Shown here: in pieces, positions 1-10,718 of the stretch
How the letters are laid out: every line of letters begins with the position of its first letter
Position numbering within the stretch: position 1 is the first letter of the stretch
Assembly: GCF_003601925.1 (NCBI RefSeq)
Contig: NZ_QZWH01000004.1
Coordinates: forward strand, 1 to 64,000
DNA length: 64,000 bases
Direction: 5' to 3'
Source: Buttiauxella izardii
GTDB lineage: Bacteria; Pseudomonadota; Gammaproteobacteria; Enterobacterales; Enterobacteriaceae
The notes under the pieces: generated by a model
Told to the model about the DNA's origin: nothing
The model's input: the letters and a program-made list of their open reading frames with translations, nothing else
The model's database searches: none
Translations under genes and position numbers: made by a program

Positions 1-480
1 CTCCCGGCGATCGCACCCTCCAGCCGTTCCCGACGGCTGGACCCGGCCACCTGGAGTCAAAATGGAGGCGATTGAAGCCGGAACCAGAGGTCAACGTCAA
101 AACCTAAAGACAACACCGAGCCGGTTTTGACCTTGTTCCCGGTATAAATTGCCCCAGTGTTCCCCATAAGTCAGGGTTGAGCTGCCGGGAGCAGCGAAAG
201 AGAGCGATCCGCCGGGAGCGAGTCGCGAACGACCCTGATGTTGGGGATAAGCTGGGGTTTACCGCGCAGCGGCAATTTAATCACCGGGCGACGGGGTCGC
301 CAGGGGGATGTCGTTATCCCACTGGCACGTTCACCGTTTTCTGGAATTAAAGAGATAACTGAACGCACGGGTGAACGGAAAATCAGCAAGGCTTGCAAAT
401 CTCACCCTGACAAGATTGCCAGGGTGGACTTGTAACTCCCCAGGGAGAACGAGAAAACGTAGGGTGATGGCCAATTTCAG
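1..480. other. GC-rich hairpin-rich segment without a convincing gene
   Basis: This stretch lies downstream of rpoS and holds only two short overlapping reading frames on opposite strands (75 and 65 codons). Neither has a good ribosome site or a family I recognise. It is rich in perfect inverted repeats: CCAGCCGT/ACGGCTGG at 20-40 (5-nt loop), CACCCTG/CAGGGTG at 403-426 (10-nt loop) and CTCC/GGAG at 436-447. Base composition is clearly more GC-rich than the rpoS intergenic spacer that follows. It could be part of a dispersed non-coding repeat, a structured RNA, or the end of an element continuing left of the window. No function is assigned. Confidence 0.35.
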
Positions 481-484
481 ACAT

Positions 485-518
485 AAAAAAAGCGGCGACC
501 TAAGGTCACCGCTTTTTA
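485..518 (-). terminator. rpoS transcription terminator
   Basis: The stem AGCGGCGACC/GGTCACCGCT (491-500 and 505-514, one mismatch, 4-nt loop) is flanked by A-rich and T-rich tracts. Read on the minus strand it is followed by a T run and sits about 30 bases after the rpoS stop codon. The symmetric flanks mean it could also act on the plus strand. Confidence 0.8.
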
Positions 519-546
519 TTTGAACAGTCGATTATTCGCGGAACAT

Positions 547-1539
547 TTACTCGCGGAACAATGCTTCGATATTCAGACCTTGAGTCTGCAAAATTTCACG
601 CAGACGACGCAGACCTTCAACCTGAATCTGACGAACACGTTCACGAGTCAGGCCAATTTCACGACCCACATCTTCCAGTGTTGCAGCTTCATAGCCTAAC
701 AGTCCAAAACGACGAGCCAGCACTTCACGCTGTTTGGCGTTCAGTTCAAACAACCACTTAACGATACTTTGCTTCATATCGTCGTCTTGCGTGGTGTCTT
801 CCGGGCCGTTGTCTTTTTCGTCAGCCAGAATATCCAGCAGCGCTTTTTCAGAATCGCCACCCAGCGGGGTGTCGACTGAAGTAATGCGCTCGTTGAGACG
901 CAGCATACGGCTAACATCATCAACCGGTTTATCCAGTTGCTCGGCGATTTCTTCTGCACTCGGCTCATGGTCGAGCTTGTGAGAAAGTTCGCGAGCGGTA
1001 CGCAGATAAACGTTCAGCTCTTTGACGATATGAATCGGCAAACGAATCGTACGGGTTTGGTTCATGATTGCCCGTTCGATGGTCTGACGAATCCACCATG
1101 TTGCATACGTCGAGAAACGGAACCCACGTTCTGGGTCAAACTTCTCAACAGCACGAATCAGCCCCAGATTCCCCTCTTCAATCAGGTCCAGCAGAGCCAG
1201 ACCACGATTGCTGTAACGACGGGCAATCTTTACCACCAGACGCAAGTTACTTTCAATCATGCGACGGCGGGAAGCGATATCACCACGCAGAGCGCGGCGG
1301 GCAAAATACACCTCTTCTTCGGCTGTCAATAACGGGGAATAACCAATCTCCCCAAGATAAAGCTGAGTCGCGTCAAGCACACGCTGAGTGGCCCCTTGTG
1401 ACAACAACTCCTCTTCGGCTATGTCGTTATCACTGGGTTCCTCTTCTACGAGGACTTTTTCGTCAAAGACCTCAACTCCATTCTCATCATATTCCGCGTC
1501 TTCATTTAACTCGTTAACTTTCAGCGTATTCTGACTCAT
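547..1539 (-). CDS. rpoS: RNA polymerase sigma factor RpoS (sigma-38)
   Basis: RpoS directs RNA polymerase to general-stress and stationary-phase promoters. The 330-residue length equals E. coli RpoS. Region 1.2 lies near residues 55-90. Region 2, with the core-binding and -10 recognition segment ([12 protein letters not shown], about 141-152), follows. Region 3 contains Lys173, the residue needed for RssB/ClpXP recognition in E. coli. Region 4.2 ends in the helix-turn-helix [18 protein letters not shown]. The start is fixed by TAGGAGCC seven bases before the ATG. The gene lies 63 bases beyond nlpD. In E. coli the main rpoS promoter is inside nlpD, giving a long leader that is the target of small RNAs such as DsrA; the same arrangement is possible here because nlpD is intact. 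No truncation is seen. Confidence 0.98.
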   Translation of the reverse strand: MSQNTLKVNELNEDAEYDENGVEVFDEKVLVEEEPSDNDIAEEELLSQGATQRVLDATQLYLGEIGYSPLLTAEEEVYFARRALRGDIASRRRMIESNLRLVVKIARRYSNRGLALLDLIEEGNLGLIRAVEKFDPERGFRFSTYATWWIRQTIERAIMNQTRTIRLPIHIVKELNVYLRTARELSHKLDHEPSAEEIAEQLDKPVDDVSRMLRLNERITSVDTPLGGDSEKALLDILADEKDNGPEDTTQDDDMKQSIVKWLFELNAKQREVLARRFGLLGYEAATLEDVGREIGLTRERVRQIQVEGLRRLREILQTQGLNIEALFRE

Positions 1540-1602
1540 AAGGTGGCTCCTACCCGTGATCCCTGGGCAAAATACTCACACGAATGTCAGCATTTTGCCG
1601 GC

Positions 1603-2739
1603 TTATCGCTGCGGTAAATAACGCAGCGGGTTGACGGATTTCCCCTTGTAACGAATTTCAAAATGTAAACGTGTTGAACTGGTTCCGGTGCTACCCATGG
1701 TAGCTATCTTCTGCCCCGCCGTGATTTCTTGTTGTTCCCGGACCAGCATTGTATCGTTATGGGCGTAGGCACTCAGGTAATCATCATTGTGTTTAATGAT
1801 GATCAAATTACCGTAACCACGCAGCGCGTTACCGGCATAAACCACTCGCCCGGAGGCGGTAGCAACAACAGCCTGGCCTTTGCTGCCTGCGATATCGATC
1901 CCTTTATTGCCACCTTCGGTAGCAGCGAAGTTCTCAATAACCTTGCCTTCAGTCGGCCAGCGCCAGGTCGAAATTGGCGCGCTATCGGACGTGCTGCTGG
2001 CAGTTGGTACAGTAGTTGTAGAGCTAACCACAGGTGCCGTAACCGGTGCTGTGACGACTGTCGCAGTACCTTTATTATTCGGCAACATTTTGTTAGCACT
2101 CTGTTCACCTGAATCCTCAGAATACGTAATTACAGGTTTAGAAGCAACCACCGTGGTGGTATTTTGCGCAGCGATAGGCGCAACGCCTTGCGCATTGGCA
2201 TCTGCCGTGGTTACGGCATTGCCACCGGTAATTGGCGTACCCGATGCGTTACCGATCTGCAGCGTTTGCCCTACATTCAAGCCATACGGTGCCGGTACAT
2301 TGTTGCGCTGGGCTAAGTCACGGAAATCGTTTCCGGTAATCCATGCGATGTAGAACAGCGTATCGCCGCGTTTAACGGTATAAGTGCTGCCGCCGGTGTA
2401 ACTGCCTTTCGGAATATCGCCATATTTGCGGTTATAAACGATGTGGCCGTTTTGAGTTTGTACCGGCGTGGAAGCGACCGGCACCGGCTGCGTTTGCATT
2501 GGCTGAATCGTCGGTTGCTGCTGTACGGGTTGAATTTGTGGAGTCTGACTTTGGGTGGACATTTTCGGTGGCTGGGTTATCAGCATGCCACCAGAAGAAC
2601 TGCTGCTGGCATCGCTGTTGCCGCCCACAGAACTGATAGGCGCCTGGCTGTTATTGCTGGTACATCCAGCTAACCACAAGCTCACCAGCGATAACGCTGC
2701 AATACGGCGTAAAGTAAAAGTTGGGCTTCCCGCGCTCAT
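1603..2739 (-). CDS. nlpD: murein hydrolase activator lipoprotein NlpD
   Basis: NlpD is an outer-membrane lipoprotein that activates the amidase AmiC at the division septum. The start at 2739 was chosen over an upstream ATG because GGGGGATT precedes it and it gives a clean lipoprotein signal: basic residues, a hydrophobic stretch and the lipobox LAGC with Cys26 as lipidated residue. A Gln/Pro/Thr-rich linker spans about residues 30-105, a LysM peptidoglycan-binding domain about 118-163, and a C-terminal LytM/M23 fold about 275-375. The LytM domain is degenerate: the first zinc ligand position reads NKGID instead of HxGxD, and the later HxH motif reads HFE, as known for this non-catalytic activator. 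It has 378 residues against 379 in E. coli. It is co-oriented with pcm and rpoS and probably carries an rpoS promoter. Confidence 0.97.
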   Translation of the reverse strand: MSAGSPTFTLRRIAALSLVSLWLAGCTSNNSQAPISSVGGNSDASSSSSGGMLITQPPKMSTQSQTPQIQPVQQQPTIQPMQTQPVPVASTPVQTQNGHIVYNRKYGDIPKGSYTGGSTYTVKRGDTLFYIAWITGNDFRDLAQRNNVPAPYGLNVGQTLQIGNASGTPITGGNAVTTADANAQGVAPIAAQNTTTVVASKPVITYSEDSGEQSANKMLPNNKGTATVVTAPVTAPVVSSTTTVPTASSTSDSAPISTWRWPTEGKVIENFAATEGGNKGIDIAGSKGQAVVATASGRVVYAGNALRGYGNLIIIKHNDDYLSAYAHNDTMLVREQQEITAGQKIATMGSTGTSSTRLHFEIRYKGKSVNPLRYLPQR

Positions 2740-2823
2740 TAATCCCCCAAAAACTATCATATGCTTATGTGTGAAAATACGGCAGAACTGGCGCTTGCGG
2801 CCAGTTATCAAAAATCTCGCTGC

Positions 2824-2837
2824 GCGTAACGTTACGC
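2824..2837. repeat. 14-bp perfect palindrome in the pcm-nlpD gap
   Basis: GCGTAACGTTACGC reads identically on both strands and lies in the 133-base gap between pcm and nlpD. It might be a protein-binding site for an nlpD promoter. No T run follows it, so it is not a standard terminator. No regulator can be named. Confidence 0.4.
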
Positions 2838-2872
2838 CAAAATCCTTAGAAAAAAAGCAGGATATTTCCGGG

Positions 2873-3499
2873 TTATGCCAATTCGCCTTTCACTAAAGGA
2901 ACAAAACGAACGGCTTCTACCGTATCAATAATGAATTCTCCACTCAGTCTGCGGACACGTTTCAAAAACTGCCTGTCTTCGCCAACCGGGAGAACTAAAA
3001 CACCACCTTCATCCAGCTGAGACAACAGTTCAGTTGGAATCTCTGGCGGAGCCGCCGTAACAATAATAGCGTCAAATGGGCTGCGCGCATGCCAGCCCTG
3101 CCAGCCATCACCGTGACGGGTGGAGATATTGTGCAGATCGAGCTGCTTTAAACGTCGCCTTGCGTGCCATTGCAGGCCTTTGATGCGTTCAACTGAACAA
3201 ACATGATGCACCAGATGCGCCAAAATGGCCGTTTGATAACCAGAACCGGTGCCGATTTCCAGCACGCGCGACTCGGGCGTCAATTCCAGCAGCTCGGTCA
3301 TTCTGGCAACCATATAAGGTTGTGAGATGGTTTGGCCGGAGCCAATGGGCAATGCGGTGTTTTCCCAGGCTTTGTGCTCAAACGCTTCGTCGACAAATTT
3401 TTCTCGGGGCACCTGCGCAATCGCATCCAGAACTTTTTCGTCCGTAATGCCTTGATGGCGAAGCTGATCGAGAAGGGCTTGTACGCGTTTGCTTACCAT
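2873..3499 (-). CDS. pcm: protein-L-isoaspartate O-methyltransferase
   Basis: Pcm transfers a methyl group from S-adenosylmethionine to L-isoaspartyl residues in damaged proteins, starting their repair. At 208 residues it matches the E. coli length. The SAM-binding loop [15 protein letters not shown] lies at about residues 79-93, and the family segment [13 protein letters not shown] at about 53-65. It overlaps the end of surE by seven bases, so the two genes are probably translationally coupled. The surE-pcm-nlpD-rpoS order is the usual stationary-phase survival cluster of enteric bacteria. Confidence 0.97.
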   Translation of the reverse strand: MVSKRVQALLDQLRHQGITDEKVLDAIAQVPREKFVDEAFEHKAWENTALPIGSGQTISQPYMVARMTELLELTPESRVLEIGTGSGYQTAILAHLVHHVCSVERIKGLQWHARRRLKQLDLHNISTRHGDGWQGWHARSPFDAIIVTAAPPEIPTELLSQLDEGGVLVLPVGEDRQFLKRVRRLSGEFIIDTVEAVRFVPLVKGELA

Positions 3500-4254
3500 T
3501 GCTCATCCACTCCTGATTTATTCAACCAGTGGCTGACAACCTCACGAGCGCTGTGGGCGGTGAGATCAACATGCAATGGCGTCACCGACACGTAGCCTTC
3601 ATCAACGGCGGCGAAATCGGTATCCGGGCCTGCATCGAATTTGTCCCCCGGAGGCCCAATCCAATACAGCGTATTTCCACGGGGATCTTCTTGCGGAATG
3701 ACTTTATCTGACGGATGGCGGCTGCCACAGCGCGTCACGCGAATACCCTTGATTTGATCAAGCGGCAAGTCCGGCACATTAATATTCAAGATACGACTGG
3801 TGCGCAGCGGCTCACGCATTAGCGCGCGCAAAATAGTGCACGTCACCGCGGCTGCCGTTTCATAGTGCTCATGACCGTTGAGTGACACAGCCAATGCTGG
3901 AATACCTAAGTGCCGCCCTTCCATTGCCGCCGCAACGGTGCCGGAGTAAATAACGTCATCACCGAGGTTTGGCCCGGCGTTGATACCGGAAACCACCACT
4001 TCGGGAGCGGGACGCATCAACGCATTCACGCCAAGATAGACACAGTCCGTCGGCGTGCCCATTTGCACGGAAATATCACCGTTAGGCAAAGTGAAAGTTC
4101 GTAATGAAGATTCGAGCGTCAGTGAGTTTGAAGCCCCACTGCGATTACGGTCAGGGGCGACAACCTGCACTTCGGCAAATTCCCTTAGTCGGGCCGCCAG
4201 AACTTGAATGCCCGGCGCATTGACCCCGTCATCGTTACTCAAAAGTATTCTCAT
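3493..4254 (-). CDS. surE: 5'/3'-nucleotidase SurE
   Basis: SurE is a metal-dependent nucleoside monophosphate phosphatase that also acts on 3'-nucleotides and short polyphosphate. The start [10 protein letters not shown] at 4254 was chosen because it puts the metal-binding Asp8-Asp9 pair at the N-terminus as in all SurE proteins; the frame is open 29 codons further but with no homology. Other metal or phosphate contacts visible are the NRSGASNS loop and [18 protein letters not shown]. The 253-residue length equals E. coli. The gene follows truD by about 110 bases and overlaps pcm. Confidence 0.97.
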   Translation of the reverse strand: MRILLSNDDGVNAPGIQVLAARLREFAEVQVVAPDRNRSGASNSLTLESSLRTFTLPNGDISVQMGTPTDCVYLGVNALMRPAPEVVVSGINAGPNLGDDVIYSGTVAAAMEGRHLGIPALAVSLNGHEHYETAAAVTCTILRALMREPLRTSRILNINVPDLPLDQIKGIRVTRCGSRHPSDKVIPQEDPRGNTLYWIGPPGDKFDAGPDTDFAAVDEGYVSVTPLHVDLTAHSAREVVSHWLNKSGVDEQW

Positions 4255-4367
4255 ATTGAATTTACAAAGCTTCTTATTGTTGTATCCCAGTGAGCTGATT
4301 TTAGTGCAGCCGTCATGAAATTGTTGCTGTTTTTGTAACATTCACAACAAAGATCTGTCCAGGATTA

Positions 4368-5414
4368 CTATTCGGCAATATCGGCGTAGCCGCCTGGAGC
4401 GTTCATCAGTTCACGCACCACACTGGTGGCAAAGCTTCCGGCTGGCAGCCAGAATTTCAGCTCAACGGTCGCGTCATCCCACCAGTCCCAGCTTAACTCT
4501 TTCGGCATCACCAACATGGCACGGCGAGCGGCTTCTACGCGCTCACGTACCAGCAAACCCTGCAAATCCGTTTCCTGCGCGACACACTCTTGCTCAAATG
4601 CGAGTGCAGCATTTAGCGTGCCCCACGCGCCATCGCCCGGCAATGGTGCGGTAATCAGCAATTCACCCGCATCGACACGCTGTTGCAACTCTGGCATTTC
4701 TTCCGGCGTTGCTACAAACCAGCTTCCGCGCCCGGCGAGCTGCAAAGCGTCACCGTCGATGACCTGGTTAAAGTCCGGCTTTTTCAGCCTTTCGCTGACA
4801 ATCTGGTTAAACATCGCGCTGCGAGCCGCTGACAAATAAAAGCTGCGTTTGTTGCGGTCACGAATGGGCGCATTACTCTGCGCCCAGCGTACGGCCTGAT
4901 GCAAGTTATTGCCTGCGATGCCAAAACGCTGGCTGCCGAAGTAATTCGGCACACCGTTATGCAGAATCGTATTCAGACGCTGCTCAAGCTCAGCGCGGTC
5001 GCTCACGTTACGCAACACCAGCGTAAAGCTATTGCCTTTCAGTGCACCGAGGCGCAGTTTGCGACGGTGACGGGCATATTCCAGCACCTGGCAGCCTTCA
5101 AGCTGGAAGGCTTTCATAACTGGCATTTCTTTGCCCGGCAGACGCACGCAGAACCATTGTTCGGTGACCGCATGTTTGTCTTTCTGCCCTGCAAAACTGA
5201 CTTCACGCGCAGGAACTTTCAAAAACTTCGCCAGCGCATCCGCCACAAAACGCGTGTTACAGCCGTTTTTCAGGATGCGCAACAGCAAGTGTTCGCCATC
5301 GCCATCCGGGCCAAATCCTAAGTCTTCGATAACCACAAAGTCTTCTGGATTGGCTTTGATTAAACCGGTGCCCTGCGGCTTACCGTGCAGCCAGGTCAGA
5401 TTCTGCATATCCAT
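4368..5414 (-). CDS. truD: tRNA pseudouridine(13) synthase TruD
   Basis: TruD isomerises uridine 13 of tRNA-Glu to pseudouridine. The catalytic aspartate sits in the motif [11 protein letters not shown] as Asp79 (Asp80 in E. coli, which is one residue longer). The family segment [18 protein letters not shown] follows in the middle of the protein. At 348 residues it is full length. Its ATG shares one base with the ispF stop codon (TAATG), so the two are coupled. A second in-frame ATG two codons later is an alternative start that would not change the product. Confidence 0.96.
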   Translation of the reverse strand: MDMQNLTWLHGKPQGTGLIKANPEDFVVIEDLGFGPDGDGEHLLLRILKNGCNTRFVADALAKFLKVPAREVSFAGQKDKHAVTEQWFCVRLPGKEMPVMKAFQLEGCQVLEYARHRRKLRLGALKGNSFTLVLRNVSDRAELEQRLNTILHNGVPNYFGSQRFGIAGNNLHQAVRWAQSNAPIRDRNKRSFYLSAARSAMFNQIVSERLKKPDFNQVIDGDALQLAGRGSWFVATPEEMPELQQRVDAGELLITAPLPGDGAWGTLNAALAFEQECVAQETDLQGLLVRERVEAARRAMLVMPKELSWDWWDDATVELKFWLPAGSFATSVVRELMNAPGGYADIAE

Positions 5415-5893
5415 TATTTGCGAGCCTTATGCAGTAGCGCGACCGCTTCGCACGCAATGCCTTCGCCACGGCCAGTAAAACCGAGCTTTTCGGTAGTTGT
5501 CGCTTTGACGTTCACATCATCCATATGGCAGCCGAGATCTTCAGCAATAAACACGCGCATCTGCGGGATGTGCGGAGCCATTTTCGGTGCTTGCGCAATA
5601 ATCGTCACATCGACGTTACCCAGCGTGAAACCTTTCGCCTGAATACGACGCCACGCTTCGCGCAGTAATTCACGGCTATCCGCGCCTTTAAACGCCGGGT
5701 CGGTGTCCGGGAATAATTTACCGATATCGCCTAACGCCGCCGCGCCGAGCAGAGCATCCGTTAATGCGTGCAGCGCCACATCGCCATCTGAGTGAGCGAG
5801 CAGCCCTTTTTCGAACGGGACACGCACGCCGCCAATGATAATCGGGCCTTCGCCGCCAAAAGCGTGTACATCAAAACCATGTCCAATACGCAT
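5414..5893 (-). CDS. ispF: 2-C-methyl-D-erythritol 2,4-cyclodiphosphate synthase
   Basis: IspF cyclises CDP-methylerythritol 2-phosphate to methylerythritol cyclodiphosphate with release of CMP in the MEP isoprenoid pathway. The zinc ligands Asp8, His10 and His42 are present in RIGHGFDVH and ALHAL. The [17 protein letters not shown] and [13 protein letters not shown] signatures are intact. It is 159 residues long, as in E. coli. It begins with a TAATG overlap on ispD and ends with the same overlap on truD, so ispD-ispF-truD form one tightly coupled unit. Confidence 0.97.
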   Translation of the reverse strand: MRIGHGFDVHAFGGEGPIIIGGVRVPFEKGLLAHSDGDVALHALTDALLGAAALGDIGKLFPDTDPAFKGADSRELLREAWRRIQAKGFTLGNVDVTIIAQAPKMAPHIPQMRVFIAEDLGCHMDDVNVKATTTEKLGFTGRGEGIACEAVALLHKARK

Positions 5894-6603
5894 TATTCAG
5901 TCTCCGTTTGGGTTAACCGCGTGAGGTAAAACTCCGCCAACGCCAGGTCTTCAGGACGAGTCACTTTGATATTATCGGCGCGGGCGCTAATTAATTCGGG
6001 ATGGAAGCCACAATACTCAAGAGCCGAAGCTTCATCAGTAATTGAGGCGTGTTCATCGAGCGCACGCTGCAAGCAGCTGCGCAGGAGTTCCAGAGGGAAA
6101 AGTTGCGGCGTTAAAGCGTGCCAGAGGTCTTCACGATCGACAGTATGGGCGATGAGATTTTTGCCCGGTTCGCCGCGTTTCATGGTGTCGCGCACCGGAG
6201 CGGCCAGAATACCGCCGATTTTGCTGGTTTCAGTAATCGCCAATAAACGCGCTAAATCATCCTGATGCAAACACGGGCGCGCGGCATCGTGCACCAAAAC
6301 CCATTGCGCACCTTGCACCACATTTAAGCCAGCAAGCACCGAATCAGCACGCTGCGCGCCGCCTTCAATCACCGTCACATTGGGGTTTGAAGCAAGGGGC
6401 AAAGAGGCAAACCAGGTGTCGGTTGGGCTAATGGCGATCACGACATGAGCCACGCGTGGATGGGCCATCAGGCTCGCCACCGCGTGTTCAAGAATAGTTT
6501 TATTGCCGATTTTAAGATATTGCTTAGGACATTCCGTTTGCATGCGGCTGCCGATACCTGCTGCCGGCACCACGGCAATTACGTCCGGGGAGGAGTCTGC
6601 CAT
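5893..6603 (-). CDS. ispD: 2-C-methyl-D-erythritol 4-phosphate cytidylyltransferase
   Basis: IspD transfers CMP from CTP to methylerythritol 4-phosphate, the third step of the MEP isoprenoid pathway. The nucleotide-binding N-terminus [20 protein letters not shown] and the later VHDAARPC segment are the conserved catalytic motifs. Length is 236 residues, the same as E. coli. It lies 20 bases downstream of ftsB, an arrangement conserved in enteric bacteria, so division and isoprenoid genes share a transcript. Confidence 0.97.
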   Translation of the reverse strand: MADSSPDVIAVVPAAGIGSRMQTECPKQYLKIGNKTILEHAVASLMAHPRVAHVVIAISPTDTWFASLPLASNPNVTVIEGGAQRADSVLAGLNVVQGAQWVLVHDAARPCLHQDDLARLLAITETSKIGGILAAPVRDTMKRGEPGKNLIAHTVDREDLWHALTPQLFPLELLRSCLQRALDEHASITDEASALEYCGFHPELISARADNIKVTRPEDLALAEFYLTRLTQTETE

Positions 6604-6623
6604 GTAGTTTCACTTACGCTTGA

Positions 6624-6938
6624 TTATCGATTGTTCTGCCCGGCATTGTTGCCTAAGCGCTTAGAGCTATCGGGTACCAGGCGGTAGAAGGTTTCACCCG
6701 GTTTAGTCATGCTGAGTTCATTACGTGCGCGTTCTTCAATGGCTTCCTGTCCGCCATTAAGATCGTCGATTTCCGCAAAAAGCTGATCGTTACGCGCTTT
6801 GAGTTTAGCGTTCGTCGCCTGTTGAGCGGCAACGTCGTCATTCACTCGCGTGTAATCGTGTACGCCGTTTTTTCCAAACCACAGCGAATACTGCAACCAG
6901 ACCAACAAGGCCAGCAATAGCAGCGTTAGTTTACCCAT
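6624..6938 (-). CDS. ftsB: cell division protein FtsB
   Basis: FtsB joins FtsL and FtsQ in the divisome and helps activate septal peptidoglycan synthesis. The start MGKLTLLLL at 6938 was chosen by homology; eight further upstream codons are open but do not match. A single membrane helix covers about residues 3-20, followed by a periplasmic leucine-zipper-like coiled coil at about 30-70 ([20 protein letters not shown]). With 104 residues it is one longer than the E. coli protein. The C-terminal tail ([13 protein letters not shown]) is variable in the family. Confidence 0.96.
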   Translation of the reverse strand: MGKLTLLLLALLVWLQYSLWFGKNGVHDYTRVNDDVAAQQATNAKLKARNDQLFAEIDDLNGGQEAIEERARNELSMTKPGETFYRLVPDSSKRLGNNAGQNNR

Positions 6939-7122
6939 CCTGCCCCCTGAAAAACGGCACAATCATCGCACAAAATTTTATCGAGTCTCGCTCCGGGTAC
7001 AAAGCGACCCTGCGTATTTGCGGCAGAATTTATCACAGATAGCGGCAACATGCGCGTTTGCAGGTGAGTTAGCGAACTTACGGTCATAAATAGTCTGTTA
7101 CGGTTTGTTGAATATTTAGCGG

Positions 7123-7446
7123 TTAGCCCATAAGCCACAAGAATAAGATGCCGAACATCAGTGCCACGGCTAACACAGTCGCCGCGCAGCTATACACCAC
7201 GCGTCCACGCAACAAGGAGTGCAAAGCAATCCCTACGACCACCGCAACAGGTAACAGCGCAAGGAAGAATGGCCAGGTATAGAGGAAGAAAAACAGGGTG
7301 TTAGGGCCATAGACCAGAAATGGAATGCCCAGCGCCAAGAGCCACGACAAAAACCCGATAAACGCCCCAGCCAATGACCAGGTCGTTTCTTCGATGTCAG
7401 AGCCAGCTTCAGCCGATGTAATAGCGATGTTGGAACTATTGCGCAT
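7123..7446 (-). CDS. ygbE: DUF3561 family inner membrane protein YgbE
   Basis: YgbE is a small membrane protein of unknown function, 107 residues as in E. coli. Three hydrophobic segments are visible: about residues 22-45, 50-78 and 83-107. The start at 7446 (MRNSSN) matches the E. coli N-terminus; a further ATG seven codons upstream lacks support. It sits 50 bases downstream of cysC in the usual position. No enzymatic motif is present and nothing in the sequence indicates a role. Confidence 0.9.
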   Translation of the reverse strand: MRNSSNIAITSAEAGSDIEETTWSLAGAFIGFLSWLLALGIPFLVYGPNTLFFFLYTWPFFLALLPVAVVVGIALHSLLRGRVVYSCAATVLAVALMFGILFLWLMG

Positions 7447-7496
7447 AACAAATCCATAACCCTGCAAGCCAGGCGCGAAACGGCCCTGGCAATGTC

Positions 7497-8102
7497 TTAG
7501 GTTTTGATAATAACGTCACGCCGCAACAGGTCTAATAATTGCGCAACCAAATTTGTTACTAATTGTTCGCCGCCTAAGTGTATTTCCGGGTTCACTGGCG
7601 CTTCGTAAACCGAATCAATTCCGGTGAAATTGCGCAGCTCACCGGCACGGGCTTTTTTGTACAAACCTTTCGGGTCGCGGGCTTCGCAAATAGAAAGCGG
7701 AGTATCAACAAACACTTCGATAAACCGCCCTTCTCCAACGAGGTCGCGCACCATCTGGCGTTCTGCACGATGAGGCGAAATAAACGCGGTCAACACCACC
7801 AGTCCCGCGTCGGCCATTAACTTAGCCATTTCACCCACACGGCGGATGTTTTCCTTACGATCGGCATCGCTAAAACCCAGGTCGCTGCACAAACCGTGGC
7901 GCACGTTATCGCCATCGAGCAAATACGTGCTGACGCCCAGTTTGTGTAACGCCTCTTCCAGCGCGCCTGCGACGGTGGATTTACCCGAGCCGGAAAGCCC
8001 GGTAAACCACAGCACCGCGCCGCGATGCTGATGAAGTTCTTCGCGTTGCTCAACCGTGACCGGATGCGCATGCCAGACGACGTTTTCGTCGTGCTCAGCC
8101 AT
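7497..8102 (-). CDS. cysC: adenylyl-sulfate kinase
   Basis: CysC phosphorylates adenosine 5'-phosphosulfate (APS) to PAPS, the second step of sulfate activation. The P-loop GLSGSGKST lies at residues 35-43. The [14 protein letters not shown] segment contains the serine that forms the phospho-enzyme in E. coli. At 201 residues it is full length. Its start overlaps the cysN stop by one base, so cysD-cysN-cysC is a coupled operon. In enteric bacteria the operon is activated by CysB with acetylserine under sulfur limitation. Confidence 0.98.
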   Translation of the reverse strand: MAEHDENVVWHAHPVTVEQREELHQHRGAVLWFTGLSGSGKSTVAGALEEALHKLGVSTYLLDGDNVRHGLCSDLGFSDADRKENIRRVGEMAKLMADAGLVVLTAFISPHRAERQMVRDLVGEGRFIEVFVDTPLSICEARDPKGLYKKARAGELRNFTGIDSVYEAPVNPEIHLGGEQLVTNLVAQLLDLLRRDVIIKT

Positions 8103-9529
8103 TATTTGCCTCCCAGCAAATCGCGCGCGCCCCAGTGAGGGAAGTGGCGACGCACCAGCGCATTCAGTTCCAGCTCAAATGCGCTGAAGGCTGAAGGTTC
8201 CTGATACACCTCTTCTTGCGGCTCACGCACCATACCGGCACCGACCGTGACGTTGGTCAGTCGGTCGATGAAAATCAGCCCGCCAGTTACCGGATTTTCC
8301 TGGTATTTATCCAGCACCAACGGTTCGTCAAAGGTTAAATCCACCAGGCCGATACCGTTGAGCGGCAGGCTTTCGACCGCGCGCTGGGTCAGGCTGTTAA
8401 TCTCAACCTGATAGTGAATGTTATCCACGCGCGCGCGGGTTTTCTTGCCTGCGACTTTGATGTCGTAGCTTTGGCCCGGCACCAGCGGCTGCTCCGCCAT
8501 CCACACCACGTCGACTTTCGCGGTTTGCACCGCAGGCTGTGAATCAGCAGCATCCACCAGCAAATCGCCACGGCTGATGTCGATTTCATCTTTCAGCACC
8601 AGCGTAATCGCTTCGCCCGCAGCGGCTTGTTGCAAATCGCCATCGAAAGTGACGATTCGCGCAATGGTTGATTCAACGCCCGACGGCAGTACTTTCACGC
8701 GCTGCCCGACGTTCACCACGCCAGATGCGAGCGTTCCCGCATAACCACGGAAATCCAGATTCGGGCGGTTCACATACTGAACCGGGAAACGCATCGGCTG
8801 TTGTTCAACGATACGTTTCACTTCTACGGTTTCCAGAAGCTCCAATAAAGTTGGGCCGGTGTACCACGGCATACTCGCGCTTTGGGTCGCGACGTTGTCG
8901 CCTTCAAGGGCGGAAAGCGGCACAAAACGAATATCCAGATCCGACGGCAGTTGCTCAGCGAAAGTCAGGTAATCCTGTTTGATCTGCTCGAATCTTTCTT
9001 CGCTGTAATCCACCAGATCCATTTTGTTCACCGCGACCACCAGATGTTTGATCCCCAACAGCGTGGAGATAAAACTGTGGCGGCGGGTTTGATCCAGCAC
9101 GCTTTTACGGGCGTCGATCAATAAGATCGCCAGATCGCACGTCGAAGCGCCGGTCGCCATATTACGGGTGTACTGCTCGTGCCCCGGCGTGTCGGCGATA
9201 ATAAACTTACGCTTTTCCGTCGAGAAATAACGGTAAGCCACGTCGATGGTAATGCCCTGCTCGCGCTCGGCTTGCAGGCCGTCCACCAGCAAAGCGAGAT
9301 CCAGTTTTTCGCCCTGCGTACCGTGGCGTTTGCTGTCGGTATGCAGTGAAGAAAGTTGATCTTCATAAATCTGGCGCGTGTCATGCAGCAGGCGGCCAAT
9401 CAGCGTACTTTTGCCGTCATCGACGCTGCCGCAGGTCAGGAAACGCAGCAGGCTTTTGTGTTGTTGCGCGTGCAGATAGGCTTCAACGCCGCCTTCATCA
9501 GCAATTTGTTGTGCAATCGTAGTGTTCAT
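8102..9529 (-). CDS. cysN: sulfate adenylyltransferase subunit 1 (GTPase)
   Basis: CysN is the GTP-hydrolysing subunit of ATP sulfurylase; GTP cleavage drives APS formation by CysD. It is an EF-Tu-like GTPase: the G1 loop GSVDDGKST is near residue 33, the G3 motif [11 protein letters not shown] and the G4 motif NKMD follow, and two beta-barrel domains fill the C-terminal half. The length of 475 residues equals E. coli. It is separated from cysD by 11 bases and overlaps cysC. Confidence 0.98.
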   Translation of the reverse strand: MNTTIAQQIADEGGVEAYLHAQQHKSLLRFLTCGSVDDGKSTLIGRLLHDTRQIYEDQLSSLHTDSKRHGTQGEKLDLALLVDGLQAEREQGITIDVAYRYFSTEKRKFIIADTPGHEQYTRNMATGASTCDLAILLIDARKSVLDQTRRHSFISTLLGIKHLVVAVNKMDLVDYSEERFEQIKQDYLTFAEQLPSDLDIRFVPLSALEGDNVATQSASMPWYTGPTLLELLETVEVKRIVEQQPMRFPVQYVNRPNLDFRGYAGTLASGVVNVGQRVKVLPSGVESTIARIVTFDGDLQQAAAGEAITLVLKDEIDISRGDLLVDAADSQPAVQTAKVDVVWMAEQPLVPGQSYDIKVAGKKTRARVDNIHYQVEINSLTQRAVESLPLNGIGLVDLTFDEPLVLDKYQENPVTGGLIFIDRLTNVTVGAGMVREPQEEVYQEPSAFSAFELELNALVRRHFPHWGARDLLGGK

Positions 9530-9540
9530 CTGGCGGCTCC

Positions 9541-10449
9541 TTAGAAATAACCCTGGCGTTTTTTAAGCTCCATGGAGCCTGCCTGGTCGCGGTCAATTGC
9601 CCGCCCTTGACGTTCACTGGTGGTTGAAACCAGCATCTCTTCGATGATTTCCGGCAGCGTCTGCGCTTCGGACTCAACGGCCCCCGTCAGCGGCCAGCAG
9701 CCCAGGGTACGGAAGCGCACCATTTTCTGCTCGATCACTTCACCAGGTTGTAAATCGATGCGGTCGTCATCAACCATCAACAACATGCCATCACGTTCCA
9801 GCACCGGACGCGGTGCGGCCAGATACAACGGCACGATCTCGATATTTTCCAGGAAGATGTACTGCCAGATATCCAGCTCCGTCCAGTTAGAAAGTGGGAA
9901 CACGCGAATGCTCTCGCCTTTGTTAATCTGGCCGTTGTAGTTGTGCCACAGTTCCGGGCGCTGGTTTTTTGGGTCCCAGCGGTGGAAACGGTCACGGAAA
10001 GAATAGATACGTTCTTTCGCACGAGATTTTTCTTCATCACGACGCGCACCACCAAAGGCGGCATCAAAACCGTACTTGCTCAGCGCCTGCTTCAGCCCTT
10101 CAGTTTTCATGATGTCGGTATGTTTGGCGCTGCCGTGCACGAACGGGTTAATCCCCATCGCCACGCCTTCCGGGTTTTTATGCACCAGTAACTCGAAACC
10201 GTAGTTCTTCGCGGTACGGTCACGGAAATCGTACATCTCGCGGAATTTCCAGCCGGTATCAACATGCAGCAGCGGGAAAGGAAGCGTGCCTGGGTAGAAG
10301 GCTTTACGGGCCAAATGCAACATCACCGAGGAGTCTTTGCCGATGGAATACATCATCACCGGATTGGAAAATTCGGCGGCAACCTCACGGATGATATGGA
10401 TGCTTTCTGCCTCCAGTTGCCGTAAGTGAGTAAGTCGTTTCTGGTCCAT
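9541..10449 (-). CDS. cysD: sulfate adenylyltransferase subunit 2
   Basis: CysD catalyses adenylylation of sulfate to APS together with CysN. The PP-loop [16 protein letters not shown] lies at about residues 34-49, and the family signature [16 protein letters not shown] in the middle. The start [11 protein letters not shown] at 10449 matches E. coli CysD and gives 302 residues; the frame is open 15 codons upstream with no homology. It is the first gene of the operon, divergent from iap across a 269-base gap that must hold the CysB-activated promoter. Confidence 0.98.
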   Translation of the reverse strand: MDQKRLTHLRQLEAESIHIIREVAAEFSNPVMMYSIGKDSSVMLHLARKAFYPGTLPFPLLHVDTGWKFREMYDFRDRTAKNYGFELLVHKNPEGVAMGINPFVHGSAKHTDIMKTEGLKQALSKYGFDAAFGGARRDEEKSRAKERIYSFRDRFHRWDPKNQRPELWHNYNGQINKGESIRVFPLSNWTELDIWQYIFLENIEIVPLYLAAPRPVLERDGMLLMVDDDRIDLQPGEVIEQKMVRFRTLGCWPLTGAVESEAQTLPEIIEEMLVSTTSERQGRAIDRDQAGSMELKKRQGYF

Positions 10450-10718
10450 AACCTTCCCTAACCGAGGTTTAGTACGGCGGGGACGCCGCCCCACCGTTTA
10501 AAAATTCATTGGACGACTATACGGCTGAGGTTTCTTCGTTATGAAATTACGATTTGGCATGAGTAGTTCCAGAAAGGAATAACGCGCTGGCAATGCAAAT
10601 CACAAAATGTGCTTTAGCCACGAGAGAATGCGGGTTTCAGAGCAATTGAAATTGTGTAACGCCCATCACAGTTTCATACTATGCGGGCAAAATTTTTCCT
10701 CTTTGAAAGGGACCCACT
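10450..10718. promoter_or_regulatory. cysD-iap divergent intergenic region
   Basis: This 269-base gap separates the divergent cysD and iap genes. By homology it carries the CysB-dependent cysD promoter, but I could not place the CysB half-sites with confidence. The iap side ends in GAAAGGGA, a good ribosome site seven bases before the iap ATG. No CRISPR repeat or inverted repeat of note is present. Confidence 0.5.

Noticed and set aside
171-435. Two short overlapping frames downstream of rpoS (75 codons minus, 65 codons plus)
   Set aside because: They lie opposite each other, lack good ribosome sites and have no recognisable domain; low-complexity GC-rich DNA can give such frames by chance.
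1803-2353. Antisense and alternate-frame ORFs within nlpD
   Set aside because: nlpD is fully accounted for by lipobox, LysM and LytM domains; the other frames are by-products of its repetitive Gln/Pro/Thr-rich coding sequence.
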